In this document: positions 1 to 8,976 of the stretch, in pieces | Numbering within the stretch: position 1 is the stretch's first letter | How the letters are laid out: each line of letters begins with the position of its first letter | Source: Pseudomonas sp. GCEP-101 | GTDB lineage: Bacteria > Pseudomonadota > Gammaproteobacteria > Pseudomonadales > Pseudomonadaceae | Assembly (NCBI RefSeq): GCF_025133575.1 | Contig: NZ_CP104011.1 | Location: forward strand, 4,658,965 to 4,722,964 | Length of the DNA stretch: 64,000 nucleotides | Direction of reading: 5' to 3' | Translations under genes and position numbers: made by a program | Notes under the pieces: model-generated | Told to the model about the DNA's origin: nothing | Database searches by the model: none | What the model saw: only the letters and a program-made list of their open reading frames with translations

Positions 1-2
1 TG

Positions 3-1139
3 CGCTCGCTGCTCTACCTCGAGGAGAAGACGCGCGCCCGGCTGGAAAGCGAAGGCACGCCGAAGGAGCAGCTCGACTGCCTGTTCGCGCCGCCGCCGGC
101 CAGCCAGCTGGACGGGGTGGAATTCCTCGAATTCGCCGTCGATGAAGCCCTTGGCGCGCGCCTGGGCAATTGGCTGGAACGTCTGGGCTTCGCCCGCGCC
201 GGCGAGCACCGCTCCAAGGCGGTGAGCCTGCTGCGCCAGGGCGACATCAATATCGTGCTCAATGCCGAGCCTTACTCCTTCGGCCACAGCTTCTTCGAGG
301 CCCACGGCCCGTCCCTGTGCGCCACCGCCTTGCGCGTGCGTGACGCCGCCGGTGCCCTGCAGCGCGCGCAGGACTACAAGGGCCAGCCATATCGCGGGCT
401 GGTCGGGCCGAACGAGCGGGAGATTCCCGCCGTGCGCGCCCCGGACGGCAGCCTGATCTACCTGGTGGAGGAGCGCGCCGCCGGGCAGACCATCTATGAC
501 ATCGACTTCCGCCTCGACCCCGCGGCGAAGCCGACCGGCCAGCTGCAGCGCATCGACCACATGGCCATGGCGCTGCCGGCGGACGGGCTGGACAGCTGGG
601 TGCTGTTCTACAAGGGCCTGTTCGATTTCGAGGCCGACGACGAGGTGGTGCTGCCCGACCCCTACGGCCTGGTGAAGAGCCGCGCCCTGCGCAGCGCCAA
701 CGGCAGCGTGCGGCTGCCGCTGAACATCTCGGAGAACCGCAACACCGCCATCTCCCATGCGTTGTCCAGCTACCGCGGCTCCGGCGTGCACCACATCGCC
801 TTCGCCTGCGAGGACATCTTCGCCGAGGTGGCGCGGGCCAAGGATGCCGGCGTGCCGCTGCTGGAAATCCCGCTCAACTATTACGACGACCTCGCCGCGC
901 GCTTCGACTTCGACGACGAGTTCCTCAGCGAGCTGGCCTACTACAACGTGCTCTACGACCGCGACGCCAGCGGCGGCGAGCTGTTCCACGTGTACACCGA
1001 GCCGTTCGAAGGGCGCTTCTTCTTCGAGATCATCCAGCGCCGCGGCGGCTATGCCGGCTACGGTGCGGCCAACGTGGCGGTGCGTCTGGCAGCCATGGCC
1101 CAGGCGCGCAACGGCACGACGCGGCGGCCCAAGGTCTAG
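3..1139 (+). CDS. quiC: 3-dehydroshikimate dehydratase, 3' part (5' end outside window)
   Basis: Open from the first in-frame codon at base 3, so the gene enters from the left and only the C-terminal ~378 residues are visible. The remaining part looks like the two-subdomain vicinal-oxygen-chelate (4-hydroxyphenylpyruvate dioxygenase-like) half of the pseudomonad fusion QuiC; the first ~35 residues (LLYLEEKTRARLE) fit the end of the N-terminal sugar-phosphate-isomerase TIM barrel. Likely metal-ligand regions are RIDHMAMA, VHHIAFACED and FEIIQRRGGY near the C-terminus. QuiC converts 3-dehydroshikimate to protocatechuate in quinate/shikimate catabolism. The nearby aroQ and shikimate dehydrogenase genes support this role. 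Family assignment is by recognition; the missing 5' part cannot be judged. Confidence 0.85.
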   Translation, partial: RSLLYLEEKTRARLESEGTPKEQLDCLFAPPPASQLDGVEFLEFAVDEALGARLGNWLERLGFARAGEHRSKAVSLLRQGDINIVLNAEPYSFGHSFFEAHGPSLCATALRVRDAAGALQRAQDYKGQPYRGLVGPNEREIPAVRAPDGSLIYLVEERAAGQTIYDIDFRLDPAAKPTGQLQRIDHMAMALPADGLDSWVLFYKGLFDFEADDEVVLPDPYGLVKSRALRSANGSVRLPLNISENRNTAISHALSSYRGSGVHHIAFACEDIFAEVARAKDAGVPLLEIPLNYYDDLAARFDFDDEFLSELAYYNVLYDRDASGGELFHVYTEPFEGRFFFEIIQRRGGYAGYGAANVAVRLAAMAQARNGTTRRPKV

Positions 1140-1239
1140 CCCCGCCGCGCTTTGCTTCGCGAGGGTGGGGGCGCGCATAATCCGCGCATCCCTTCACCCA
1201 AGCAGGCGCCGCCCGGCGCCTGCCAGACGATGCCGAGCC

Positions 1240-1905
1240 ATGACCGACAGCGCTACCCAGCCGATTCCCGCCGAAACCGCTCGCCGGGGCCGCAAGAACA
1301 ACCCGGAGAAGACCCGCGAGGACATTCTCCAGGCGGCCATCGTCGAGTTCGTCCAGCAGGGCCTTTCCGGGGCGCGGGTGGATGCCATTGCCGAGCGCAT
1401 GAACACCTCGAAGCGGATGATCTACTACTACTTCGGCAGCAAGGAACAGCTCTACCAGGCGGTGCTGGAGAAGCTCTACGGCGACATCCGCGGCACCGAG
1501 CAGACGCTGCACCTGGCCGAGCTGGAGCCGCTGGAGGCCATGCGCCGGCTGGTGGACTTCACCTTCGACCACCACGACCGCAACGTCGATTTCGTGCGCA
1601 TCGTCTGCATCGAGAACATCCACTACGGCCAGTTCGCCGCGGGCTCCGAGGCGATCCGCTCGATGAACAGCAACATCCTGCGCACCATCGAGGACATCCT
1701 CCAGCGCGGCGCCGCCGGCGGCCAGTTCCGCGACGGCCTGCAGGCCATCGACGTGCACATGCTGATCAGCGGGTTCTGCTTCTACCGCGTGTCCAACCGC
1801 CACACCGTGGGGTCGCTGTTCCAGATCGAACTGGAAGACGCGGCGGTGAAGGCGCGGCACAAGGACATGATCGTCGAGGCGGTGTTGCGCTACGTGCGGC
1901 CCTGA
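1240..1905 (+). CDS. TetR/AcrR-family regulator of the quinate/shikimate locus
   Basis: 221 residues. A basic, disordered N-terminus is followed by a TetR helix-turn-helix at about residues 25-70 (ILQAAIVEFVQQG, then VDAIAERM, then KRMIYYYFGSKEQLY), the classic TetR recognition-helix pattern. The rest is a helical ligand-binding domain with no recognisable catalytic motif. It starts about 100 bp after quiC on the same strand and faces the convergent shikimate dehydrogenase/aroQ pair, so control of quinate or shikimate catabolism is likely. A similar gene sits at the same place in the P. aeruginosa quiC-like locus, from memory. The effector is not evident. The ATG at 1240 is the start that gives a normal TetR length. 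Confidence 0.85.
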   Translation: MTDSATQPIPAETARRGRKNNPEKTREDILQAAIVEFVQQGLSGARVDAIAERMNTSKRMIYYYFGSKEQLYQAVLEKLYGDIRGTEQTLHLAELEPLEAMRRLVDFTFDHHDRNVDFVRIVCIENIHYGQFAAGSEAIRSMNSNILRTIEDILQRGAAGGQFRDGLQAIDVHMLISGFCFYRVSNRHTVGSLFQIELEDAAVKARHKDMIVEAVLRYVRP

Positions 1906-1929
1906 GCCGGGGGGCGTTCGCATTCGGGC

Positions 1930-2204
1930 GGTTCGCGAGCAAGCTCGCTCCTACAGATCTGGCGCTGGCGCCTCCGGCGGATCGCGGGCATGGCCCGCTC
2001 CTACAGGTCCGCATCGGCGCTTTTTGTAGGAGCGAGCTTGCTCGCGAACCCGGTCTTGCGCCGGCGCTGCCGGCGGATCGTGGGCATGGCCCGCTCCTAC
2101 AGGTGGGAGTTGGCGTAGGAGCGGACTCTGTCCGCGATTGGGTCGGCGTTGCTGGGGGCGCGCAAGGGGGGCGTCATCATCGCGGACTGAGCCCGCTCCT
2201 ACGC
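1930..2204. repeat. REP cluster (six copies)
   Basis: About six copies of the palindromic GTAGGAGCG-type REP in both orientations (for example near 1935, 1984, 2026, 2083, 2117 and 2182), filling the space between the convergent TetR and shikimate dehydrogenase genes. Different copies carry different stem sequences (GAGC/GCTC, GGGC/GCCC, GGAC/GTCC). The last copy runs into the shikimate dehydrogenase gene and supplies its TAG stop. Confidence 0.85.
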
Positions 2205-3053
2205 TCCCATCGCCGCGAAATGCGCCAGCATCCGCTCGCTGTCCGCTTCGACGCCGCTGAATAGCTCGAACGCCTTCACCGCCTGGAACACCGCCATGTT
2301 GCCGCCATCCAGCGTGCGGCAGCCGAGGCTGCGGGCGTGCCTGAGCAGTTCGGTCTCCAGCGGGAAGTAGATGATTTCGGCCACCCACAGGCGTGGGTGC
2401 AGCAGCTCCAGCGGCAACGGCGCGCCGGGTAGCTTGGCCATGCCCACCGGGGTGGTGTTGACCAGCCCGTCCGCCTCGGCGACGGCGCCGGCCAGGTCGT
2501 GGCCGACCCGCGCGCGCTGGCCGCCGAAATGCGCGTTGAGGTTGTCCACCAGCGCCTGGGCACGGGCGCTGTCCACCTCGACGATGGTCAATTGCTCCAC
2601 GCCTTCGGCGAGCAGCGCATGGGCCACCGCCGCGCCCGCGCCGCCGGCGCCCAGCTGCACCACGCGCTCGCGCGGGGCATCGTTGAGGTTGCGCCGGAAG
2701 CCTTCGGCAAAGCCCAGGCAGTCGGTGTTGTGCCCGATGCGCTTGCCCTCGCGCAGCACCACGGTGTTCACCGCGCCGATGCCGCGCGCCTCGTCGGAGA
2801 GTTCGTGCAGCAGCGGAATCACCGCCTGCTTGCAGGGGAAGGTGATGTTCAGGCCGGTGTAGCCCATGCGCTCGGCGGCGGCGAGCAGGTCGGGCAGGGC
2901 GCTGGCGTCGAGTCCCAGGGCATCCAGGTCGATCAGCCGATAGACATAGCGCAGCCCCTGGGCGTCGCCCTCGCGTTCGTGCAGGGTCGGTGTGCGCGAC
3001 GCCTGGATGCCGGCGCCGATCAGGCCGGCCAGTACGGTGCGGTATTCGCTCAT
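2199..3053 (-). CDS. shikimate dehydrogenase-like protein (quinate/shikimate locus)
   Basis: 284 residues. The N-terminal substrate domain has a diverged 'GAGIQASRTPTLHE' where housekeeping AroE has a G-x-P-x-x-H-S-x-S-P motif, followed by NITFPCKQ with the catalytic-type Lys, and NTDCLGF. The NAD(P) domain has the GAGGAGAAVAHAL Rossmann loop and NTTPVGM; the C-terminus carries the conserved substrate-binding stretch GGNMAVFQAVKAFELF. It lies five bases downstream of aroQ and is probably co-transcribed with it. Members at this type of locus are thought to oxidise shikimate or quinate in catabolism rather than make shikimate, so housekeeping aroE should be elsewhere. Cofactor preference cannot be read with certainty. 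Confidence 0.85.
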   Translation of the reverse strand: MSEYRTVLAGLIGAGIQASRTPTLHEREGDAQGLRYVYRLIDLDALGLDASALPDLLAAAERMGYTGLNITFPCKQAVIPLLHELSDEARGIGAVNTVVLREGKRIGHNTDCLGFAEGFRRNLNDAPRERVVQLGAGGAGAAVAHALLAEGVEQLTIVEVDSARAQALVDNLNAHFGGQRARVGHDLAGAVAEADGLVNTTPVGMAKLPGAPLPLELLHPRLWVAEIIYFPLETELLRHARSLGCRTLDGGNMAVFQAVKAFELFSGVEADSERMLAHFAAMGA

Positions 3054-3058
3054 CGTGC

Positions 3059-3499
3059 TCACCCCTGCAGTCGCTTGGCGAGATGCTGGATGCCGGCGCG
3101 GTAGCCATCGCTGCCCAGCCCGGCGATCACGCCCACGGCGATCCCGGACACGTACGAGTGCTGACGGAAGGCCTCGCGCGCGTGCACGTTGGACAGGTGC
3201 ACTTCGATCACCGGCAGCTCCACGGCGGCGAGCGCATCGCGGATGGCCACCGAGGTGTGGGTCCAGGCGGCGGGGTTGATCAGGATGCCGGCGCAGCGGC
3301 CGCGCGCCTGGTGGATCCAGTCGATCAACTGGCCTTCGTGGTTGGTCTGGCGGAATTCGATGTCCAGGCCGTTCTCCGCACCAGTGCGCTGGCACAGCGC
3401 GGCGATGTCGTCGAGGGTCTCGCGGCCGTAGGTGGCCGGCTCGCGGGTGCCGAGCAGGTTGAGGTTTGGCCCGTTGAGCACGAGCAGGGTGTGGGGCAT
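3059..3499 (-). CDS. aroQ: type II 3-dehydroquinate dehydratase
   Basis: 146 residues, normal for dodecameric type II dehydroquinases. Visible landmarks: LNGPNLNLLGTRE at the N-terminus, catalytic Tyr24 in the flexible lid (REPATYG), Asn75 in INPAAWTHTS, His101 in IEVHLSN and Arg108 just after. It interconverts 3-dehydroquinate and 3-dehydroshikimate. In this context it should supply dehydroshikimate to QuiC during quinate degradation; a second copy for aromatic biosynthesis is expected elsewhere. The ATG at 3499 gives the family-typical N-terminus; a longer in-frame start at 3565 adds 22 residues not seen in the family. It leads the operon with the shikimate dehydrogenase gene. Confidence 0.92.
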   Translation of the reverse strand: MPHTLLVLNGPNLNLLGTREPATYGRETLDDIAALCQRTGAENGLDIEFRQTNHEGQLIDWIHQARGRCAGILINPAAWTHTSVAIRDALAAVELPVIEVHLSNVHAREAFRQHSYVSGIAVGVIAGLGSDGYRAGIQHLAKRLQG

Positions 3500-3726
3500 G
3501 AAGGGGCGCTCCGTTGTTGTTGTATGGCCGCAGGATTCAGGGCCTATGGGAGCAAAATGTACCAAATGGTTAATTAGGTCAATGTGGCGGGGTTCTCGCC
3601 ATTACTGTGGCGAAAGAACGCGTTCTTGCCGGTAAATCGACCGTAACGGCCGCGAAAGGATGCGGGCGAGGCGATGGTCCCGGTCGGCCGCAATGCCACA
3701 ATCCGTGCGGTAATCGACCAGGGTGC

Positions 3727-3861
3727 GTAGGAGCGGACTCCGTCCGCGATCGGTCCGATGTGGCAGAGGACCACTAGGCGGACGTTGTCCGCCGATCGCG
3801 GGCGTGGCCCGCTCCTACATAAGCACAACGTTCCCCTGTAGGAGCGGGCCATGCCCGCGAC
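3727..3861. repeat. REP copies upstream of aroQ (stretch 3500-3954)
   Basis: Three REP palindromes (about 3727, 3797 and 3838) in the 455-bp gap between the aroQ start and the end of lpdV. The aroQ-proximal part (3540-3600) is relatively AT-rich and probably carries the aroQ promoter, but I see no motif I can name. The lpdV-proximal end holds the bkd terminator. Confidence 0.8.
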
Positions 3862-3884
3862 CGCCCAGCGCAGAAGCCACCGGC

Positions 3885-3911
3885 AAAAAAGACCCGCCAA
3901 ATCGGCGGGTC
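3885..3911 (-). terminator. Rho-independent terminator of the bkd operon
   Basis: On the minus strand GACCCGCC-GATTT-GGCGGGTC is followed directly by a run of six T, an 8-bp GC-rich stem plus U-tract. It lies about 45 bases past the lpdV stop. Confidence 0.9.
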
Positions 3912-3954
3912 AGGAGGAGGAAGCCTGGAGGCCAGGCCGGTTGGAGAGTTCGTG

Positions 3955-5361
3955 TCAGACGTGCAAGGCGTGCCCCAGCGCGCGCAGCGCCGCTTCCTGC
4001 ACCGCTTCGCCAAGGGTCGGGTGGGCGTGGATGGTGCCGGCGATGTCTTCCAGGCAGGCGCCCATTTCCAGGGACTGCACGAACGCCGTGGACAGCTCCG
4101 ACACCGCCTTGCCCACGGCCTGCCAGCCGAGGATCAGGTGGTTGTCCTTGCGCGCCACCACGCGGACGAAGCCATCGCTGGATTCCAGCGTCATGGCACG
4201 GCCGTTGGCGGCGAACGGGAAGCTCGCCGTCAGTACGTCGTAGCCGGCGGCCTGGGCCTGCTCCGGGGAGAAGCCCACCACCACCACTTCCGGATCGGTG
4301 AAGCACACCGCCGGGATCGCCGTGGGGGTGAAGGCGCGGCGCTTGCCGGCGATGATCTCGGCGACCATCTCGCCCTGGGCCATGGCGCGGTGGGCCAGCA
4401 TGGGCTCGCCGGCGATGTCGCCGATGGCCCACACATCGCGCATGGAGGTGCGGCACTGGTCGTCGATCCGCACGGCGCGGCCGTTCATGTCCAGGCGCAG
4501 GGTGTCGAGGTTCCAGCCGGCGGTGTTGGGGTGGCGGCCGACGGCGACCAGCACCTGGTCGGTCTCGATCACCCGCTGGGACCCGGCGCCGTCCTGCACG
4601 CGCAGGCCTTTGCCGTCCGGCTCCAGGCCCATCACGCTGTGGCCCAGGTACAGCTCGATGCCCAGCTTGCGCAGGGCGTTGGCCACCGGCTTGGTCAGCT
4701 CTTCGTCATAGGTCGGCAGGATGCGCGGCTGCGCTTCCACCACCGTGACGTCCACGCCCAGCTTGCGGTACGCGGTGCCCAGTTCCAGGCCGATGTAGCC
4801 GCCGCCGACCACCGCCAGGCGCTTGGGCAGCGTTTTCGGCGCCAGCGCCTCGGTGGAGGAGATGACGTTGCCGCCCACCGGCAGGAAGGGCAGCTCCACG
4901 GATTTCGAGCCGGCCGCCAGCAGCAGGTGCTCGGTGTGGATGTGCTGGGTGCCGCCTTCGGCAAGCTCGACCTCGACGGTCTTGCCATCGACGATCCTCG
5001 CCCAGCCGTGCACCACGGTGACGCCGTGTTTCTTGAGCAGGGCGGCGACGCCGGTGGTCAGGCGATCGACGATGCCGTCCTTCCATTCCACGGTGCGCTG
5101 GATGTCGATGCTCGGCGCCTGCACGCTGATGCCCAGCGGCGATTTGCCGGCGAACTCGCGGGCCTTGAGGTATTCCTCGGCGGCGTGGATCAGCGCCTTG
5201 GAGGGGATGCAGCCGATGTTCAGGCAGGTGCCGCCCAGGGCAGCGCCTTCCACCAGCACGGTGCGGATGCCCAGTTGCCCGGCGCGGATCGCCGCCACGT
5301 AGCCGCCGGGGCCGCCACCGATCACCAGCAGGGTGGTTTCGAGAGTCTGGTTCTGTTTCAT
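3955..5361 (-). CDS. lpdV: dihydrolipoyl dehydrogenase of the branched-chain keto acid complex (E3)
   Basis: 468 residues. The FAD-binding loop GGGPGG is at residues 15-20 and the redox-active disulfide Cys46/Cys51 lies in GGTCLNIGC. The central NAD domain has VVGGGYIGLELG, and the C-terminal active-site motif HAHPTLGE supplies the catalytic His-Glu pair. It reoxidises dihydrolipoamide on BkdB using NAD+. As last gene of the bkd operon it is the LpdV (Lpd-Val) paralogue dedicated to this complex, distinct from the general Lpd. The start at 5361 lies 14 bases after bkdB and gives the conserved N-terminus; an in-frame extension to 5715 would run through bkdB. Confidence 0.95.
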   Translation of the reverse strand: MKQNQTLETTLLVIGGGPGGYVAAIRAGQLGIRTVLVEGAALGGTCLNIGCIPSKALIHAAEEYLKAREFAGKSPLGISVQAPSIDIQRTVEWKDGIVDRLTTGVAALLKKHGVTVVHGWARIVDGKTVEVELAEGGTQHIHTEHLLLAAGSKSVELPFLPVGGNVISSTEALAPKTLPKRLAVVGGGYIGLELGTAYRKLGVDVTVVEAQPRILPTYDEELTKPVANALRKLGIELYLGHSVMGLEPDGKGLRVQDGAGSQRVIETDQVLVAVGRHPNTAGWNLDTLRLDMNGRAVRIDDQCRTSMRDVWAIGDIAGEPMLAHRAMAQGEMVAEIIAGKRRAFTPTAIPAVCFTDPEVVVVGFSPEQAQAAGYDVLTASFPFAANGRAMTLESSDGFVRVVARKDNHLILGWQAVGKAVSELSTAFVQSLEMGACLEDIAGTIHAHPTLGEAVQEAALRALGHALHV

Positions 5362-5375
5362 GTCAGCGGCTTCCG

Positions 5376-6662
5376 TCAGTCGATGAACAGGGTGGCGGGA
5401 TGTTCGAGCAGGGCGCGCACGGCCTGGATGAAGGCCGCTGCGTCCATGCCGTCGACCACCCGGTGATCGAAGGACGAAGACAGGTTCATCATCTTGCGCA
5501 CGACGATCTGCCCGTTGACCACCATGGGCCGCTCGACCATGCGGTTGACACCGACGATGGCGACTTCCGGCAGGTTGATCACCGGCGTGCTGACGATGCC
5601 GCCCAAGGCGCCGAGGCTGCTCAGGGTGATGGTCGAGCCGGACAGTTCCTCGCGGCTGGCCTTGCCGTGGCGCGCGGCTTCGGCGAGGCGCGCCACTTCC
5701 GCGGCGTTGCCCCACAGGTCGCGGGATTCGGCGTTGCGCAGCACCGGCACCATCAGGCCGTTGTCGCTCTGGGTGGCGACGCCCAGGTGCACCGCGCCGT
5801 AGCGGGTGATCACGTCGGCTTCGTCGTCATAGCGCGCGTTGAGCTGCGGGAAGTCGCGCAGGGCGACGACCATGGCGCGGGCGATGAAGGGCAGCAGGGT
5901 GAGCTTGCCGCGGGCCGCGGCGTGCTTGGCGTTGAGGTGCACGCGCAGCGCTTCGAGGTCGGTGACGTCGATTTCCTCGACGTAGCTGAAGTGCGGGATG
6001 CGCCGCTTGGCCTCGGCCATCTTCTGCGCGATCTTGCGGCGCAGGCCGATCACCGGGATCTGGTGCTCGTCGTGGCGCGCGGCGTAGCCGGAGGCGATGG
6101 TCGCGCCGCCGTGCTCCAGGTAGTGCTCCAGGTCTTCATGGAGGATGCGCCCGGCCGGGCCGCTGCCCTGGACGAACTGCAGCTCCACGCCCAGGTCGCG
6201 GGCGCGCTGGCGCACTGCCGGCGAGGCCAGGGGCTTCTCCCCCGGCGCGCGGCGCGGTGCCGGCGACGGAGCGGGGCGCGCGGCAGGGGCGACCGGCTTG
6301 CTTTCCACGCGCGGAGCCGGTTTGGGGGCTTCGGCGGCCGGCGCCGGTTTGGCTTCCGGCTTGACCGCCGGCGCCTCTTCGTGGGGCTTGGGCTGCGCGG
6401 CTTCGCGATGGTTGCCGTGGCCTTCCACCTCCAGGCGGATCAGCTCGCCGCCCACGGCCATGACCTGGCCGGGCACGCCGCCCAGGGCGAGGATCTTGCC
6501 GGCCACCGGCGAGGGGATTTCCACGGTGGCCTTGTCCGTCATGACTTCCGCCAGCAACTGGTCCTCCTGGACTTCGTCGCCGACCTGGACATGCCACTCC
6601 ACCAGCTCGACCTCGGCAATGCCTTCGCCGATGTCCGGCATCTTGATGACGTGAGTGCCCAT
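5376..6662 (-). CDS. bkdB: branched-chain 2-oxo acid dehydrogenase E2 (dihydrolipoamide acyltransferase)
   Basis: 428 residues. The N-terminal lipoyl domain has Lys44 in MTDKATVE as the lipoylation site. An Ala/Pro-rich linker (about 85-135) leads to the peripheral subunit-binding domain (PLASPAVRQRARDLGV, about 145-185) and the catalytic acyltransferase domain ending in SFDHRVVDG with His400 and Asp404. It transfers isobutyryl, isovaleryl or 2-methylbutyryl groups from E1-TPP to CoA and forms the complex core. Its ATG follows the bkdA2 stop with no gap and its GGAGG ribosome site lies inside bkdA2, which indicates translational coupling. Confidence 0.95.
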   Translation of the reverse strand: MGTHVIKMPDIGEGIAEVELVEWHVQVGDEVQEDQLLAEVMTDKATVEIPSPVAGKILALGGVPGQVMAVGGELIRLEVEGHGNHREAAQPKPHEEAPAVKPEAKPAPAAEAPKPAPRVESKPVAPAARPAPSPAPRRAPGEKPLASPAVRQRARDLGVELQFVQGSGPAGRILHEDLEHYLEHGGATIASGYAARHDEHQIPVIGLRRKIAQKMAEAKRRIPHFSYVEEIDVTDLEALRVHLNAKHAAARGKLTLLPFIARAMVVALRDFPQLNARYDDEADVITRYGAVHLGVATQSDNGLMVPVLRNAESRDLWGNAAEVARLAEAARHGKASREELSGSTITLSSLGALGGIVSTPVINLPEVAIVGVNRMVERPMVVNGQIVVRKMMNLSSSFDHRVVDGMDAAAFIQAVRALLEHPATLFID

Positions 6663-7715
6663 TCAGACCTCCATGGCGCGCTTGAAGGCCGCGCCGACGC
6701 GGGCGGGGCCGGGGAAGTAGTCCCATTCCTGGGCGTGCGGGTAGGGCGTGTCCCAGCCGGTCACGCGGGCAATCGGGGCTTCGAGGTGGTGGAAGCAGTT
6801 CTCCTGCACCAGCGACATCAGCTCGGCGCCGTAGCCGCAGGTGCGGGTGGCCTCGTGGACGATGACGCAGCGGCCGGTCTTCTTCACCGACTCGACGATG
6901 GTGTCCAGGTCCAGCGGCCAGAGGCTGCGCAGGTCGATGATCTCGGCATCGATGCCGGTCTCCTCGGCGGCGGTCTGGGCCACGTAGACGGTGGTGCCGT
7001 AGGTGAGCACGGTCAACTCGCTACCGGGGCGGGCGATGGCGGCCTTGTCCAGCGGCACGCTGTAGTAGCCCTCCGGCACCTGGCTGGCCGGGTGCTTGGA
7101 CCACGGGGTCACCGGGCGGTCGTGGTGGCCGTCGAACGGGCCGTTATACAGGCGCTTGGGTTCGAGGAAGATCACCGGGTCGTCGTTCTCGATGCAGGCG
7201 ATCAGCAGGCCCTTGGCGTCGTAGGGGTTGGACGGCATGACAGTGCGCAGGCCGCAGACCTGGGTGAACATCGCCTCCGGGCTCTGGCTGTGGGTCTGGC
7301 CGCCGTAGATGCCGCCGCCGCAGGGCATGCGCACGACCATGGGCACGGTGAAATCGTTGACCGAGCGGTAGCGGATGCGCGCGGCTTCCGACACCAGTTG
7401 GTCGGTGGCCGGGTAGACGTAGTCGGCGAACTGGATTTCCACCACCGGGCGCAGGCCGTAGGCGCCCATGCCGACGGCGGCGCCGATGATGCCGCTCTCG
7501 GAGATCGGCGCGTCGAACACCCGCGAGGTGCCGTACTTCTTCTGCAGGCCTTCGGTGCAGCGGAACACGCCGCCGAAGTAACCGACGTCCTGGCCGAACA
7601 CCACGACGTTGTCGTCGCGTTCGAGCATCACGTCCATGGCCGAGCGCAGCGCCTGGATCATGGTCATGCTGGTGACCGCCTGGGCGTTCTCGTGTTGCTG
7701 GTTCATGGCATTCAT
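6663..7715 (-). CDS. bkdA2: branched-chain 2-oxo acid dehydrogenase E1 beta subunit
   Basis: 350 residues of a transketolase-type pyrimidine-binding domain followed by the transketolase C-terminal domain. Family features include FGQDVGYFGGVFR near the N-terminus, the potassium/TPP-side stretch DAPISESGIIGAAVGM and VEIQFADYV. With BkdA1 it forms the alpha2beta2 TPP-dependent decarboxylase for the keto acids of valine, leucine and isoleucine. The start at 7715 overlaps the bkdA1 stop by four bases (ATGA). A second ATG at 7706 would drop three residues and cannot be excluded. Confidence 0.94.
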   Translation of the reverse strand: MNAMNQQHENAQAVTSMTMIQALRSAMDVMLERDDNVVVFGQDVGYFGGVFRCTEGLQKKYGTSRVFDAPISESGIIGAAVGMGAYGLRPVVEIQFADYVYPATDQLVSEAARIRYRSVNDFTVPMVVRMPCGGGIYGGQTHSQSPEAMFTQVCGLRTVMPSNPYDAKGLLIACIENDDPVIFLEPKRLYNGPFDGHHDRPVTPWSKHPASQVPEGYYSVPLDKAAIARPGSELTVLTYGTTVYVAQTAAEETGIDAEIIDLRSLWPLDLDTIVESVKKTGRCVIVHEATRTCGYGAELMSLVQENCFHHLEAPIARVTGWDTPYPHAQEWDYFPGPARVGAAFKRAMEV

Positions 7716-8944
7716 ACCCCGAGCTCCTGACGCTGCCGGCGCAGGTGTTCCGGCAGGTCCTTGTAAACGTCGTCGAACAGGTTGGCGGCGCTGAACACGT
7801 GGCCGTCCACCAGCGAGCCGTGGCGTTCGGCCTCCTTCTGGGCAGCGATCACTTCGGCTTCCAGCTCCTTCTTCAGCGCTTCCTGCTGCTCCTCGGACCA
7901 GATGCCGAGGCCGATCAGGTGCTGCTTGAGGCGGGCGATGGGGTCGCCCAGGGGGAAGTTGGTCCAGTCGTCGGCGGGGCGGTACTTGGACGGGTCGTCC
8001 GAGGTCGAGTGCGGGCCGGCGCGGTAGGTGACCCACTCGATCAGGCTCGGGCCGTGGCCGCGGCGGGCGCGCTCGGCGGCCCATTGCGACGCGGCGTAGA
8101 CGGCGAGGAAGTCGTTGCCGTCCACCCGCAGCGAGGCGATGCCGCAGCCCACGCCACGGTTGGCGAAGGTGGTGCCTTCACCGCCGGCGATGGCCTGGAA
8201 GGTGGAGATCGCCCACTGGTTGTTGACCACGTTGAGGATCACCGGCGCGCGGTACACGTGGGCGAAGGTAAGGGCGGTGTGGAAGTCGGATTCGGCGGTG
8301 GCGCCGTCGCCGATCCAGGCCGAGGAAATCCGCGTGTCGCCCTTGATCGCCGAGGCCATGCCCCAGCCGACCGCCTGGATGAACTGGGTGGCGAGGTTGC
8401 CGGAGATGGAGAAGAAACCCTTCTCGCGGCTGGAGTACATGATCGGCAGCTGGCGGCCCTTGAGCGGGTCCTGCTCGTTGGAGAGCAGCTGGCAGATCAT
8501 GTCCTTGAGCGGGTAGTCGCGGGTGATCAGGATGCCCTGCTGACGGTAGGTCGGGAAGGTCATGTCGCCATCGCGCAGGGCCATGGTGTGGGCGGTGGCG
8601 ATGGCCTCTTCACCTAGGCACTGCATGTAGAAGGACATCTTCTTCTGGCGCTGGGCGGTGAGCATGCGGGCGTCGAAGATGCGCGTCTTGAGCATCAGAC
8701 GCATGCCGCGCAGCAGCTGCTCGTGGCTCAGGTCCGGAGCCCAGGGGCCGACGGCGTTGCCGTCTTCATCGAGCACGCGCACCAGGCTGAAGGCCAGGTC
8801 GGTGGTCTGCGCGGGTTCGACGTCGATGGCGGGCTTGCGCACCTCGCCGGCGGGCGACAGGTGCAGGTAGGAGAAGTCGGTCTTGCAACCCGGGCGCCCG
8901 GTGGGCTCGGGGACGTGCAGGCGGAGCGGAGCGTAGTCGGTCAT
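7712..8944 (-). CDS. bkdA1: branched-chain 2-oxo acid dehydrogenase E1 alpha subunit
   Basis: 410 residues. The TPP-binding motif is GDGATAESDFHTALTFA closing with NNQWAIST. The phosphorylation-loop counterpart is TYRAGPHSTSDDPSKYR. The N-terminal ~45-residue extension is typical of pseudomonad BkdA1. It decarboxylates branched-chain 2-oxo acids and passes the acyl group to BkdB. It is first of the four bkd genes, with a good GGAG ribosome site 8 bases before ATG 8944, and is divergent from bkdR, as expected for BkdR-activated bkd operons induced by branched-chain amino acids. Confidence 0.95.
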   Translation of the reverse strand: MTDYAPLRLHVPEPTGRPGCKTDFSYLHLSPAGEVRKPAIDVEPAQTTDLAFSLVRVLDEDGNAVGPWAPDLSHEQLLRGMRLMLKTRIFDARMLTAQRQKKMSFYMQCLGEEAIATAHTMALRDGDMTFPTYRQQGILITRDYPLKDMICQLLSNEQDPLKGRQLPIMYSSREKGFFSISGNLATQFIQAVGWGMASAIKGDTRISSAWIGDGATAESDFHTALTFAHVYRAPVILNVVNNQWAISTFQAIAGGEGTTFANRGVGCGIASLRVDGNDFLAVYAASQWAAERARRGHGPSLIEWVTYRAGPHSTSDDPSKYRPADDWTNFPLGDPIARLKQHLIGLGIWSEEQQEALKKELEAEVIAAQKEAERHGSLVDGHVFSAANLFDDVYKDLPEHLRRQRQELGV

Positions 8945-8976
8945 GGCGGGTCTCCAGTTGTGATCGTGGGTGTGGA

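Noticed and set aside
3955..5715. A longer 586-residue form of LpdV
   Set aside because: The extra 118 codons lie inside bkdB in another frame; the ATG at 5361 gives the exact family N-terminus.
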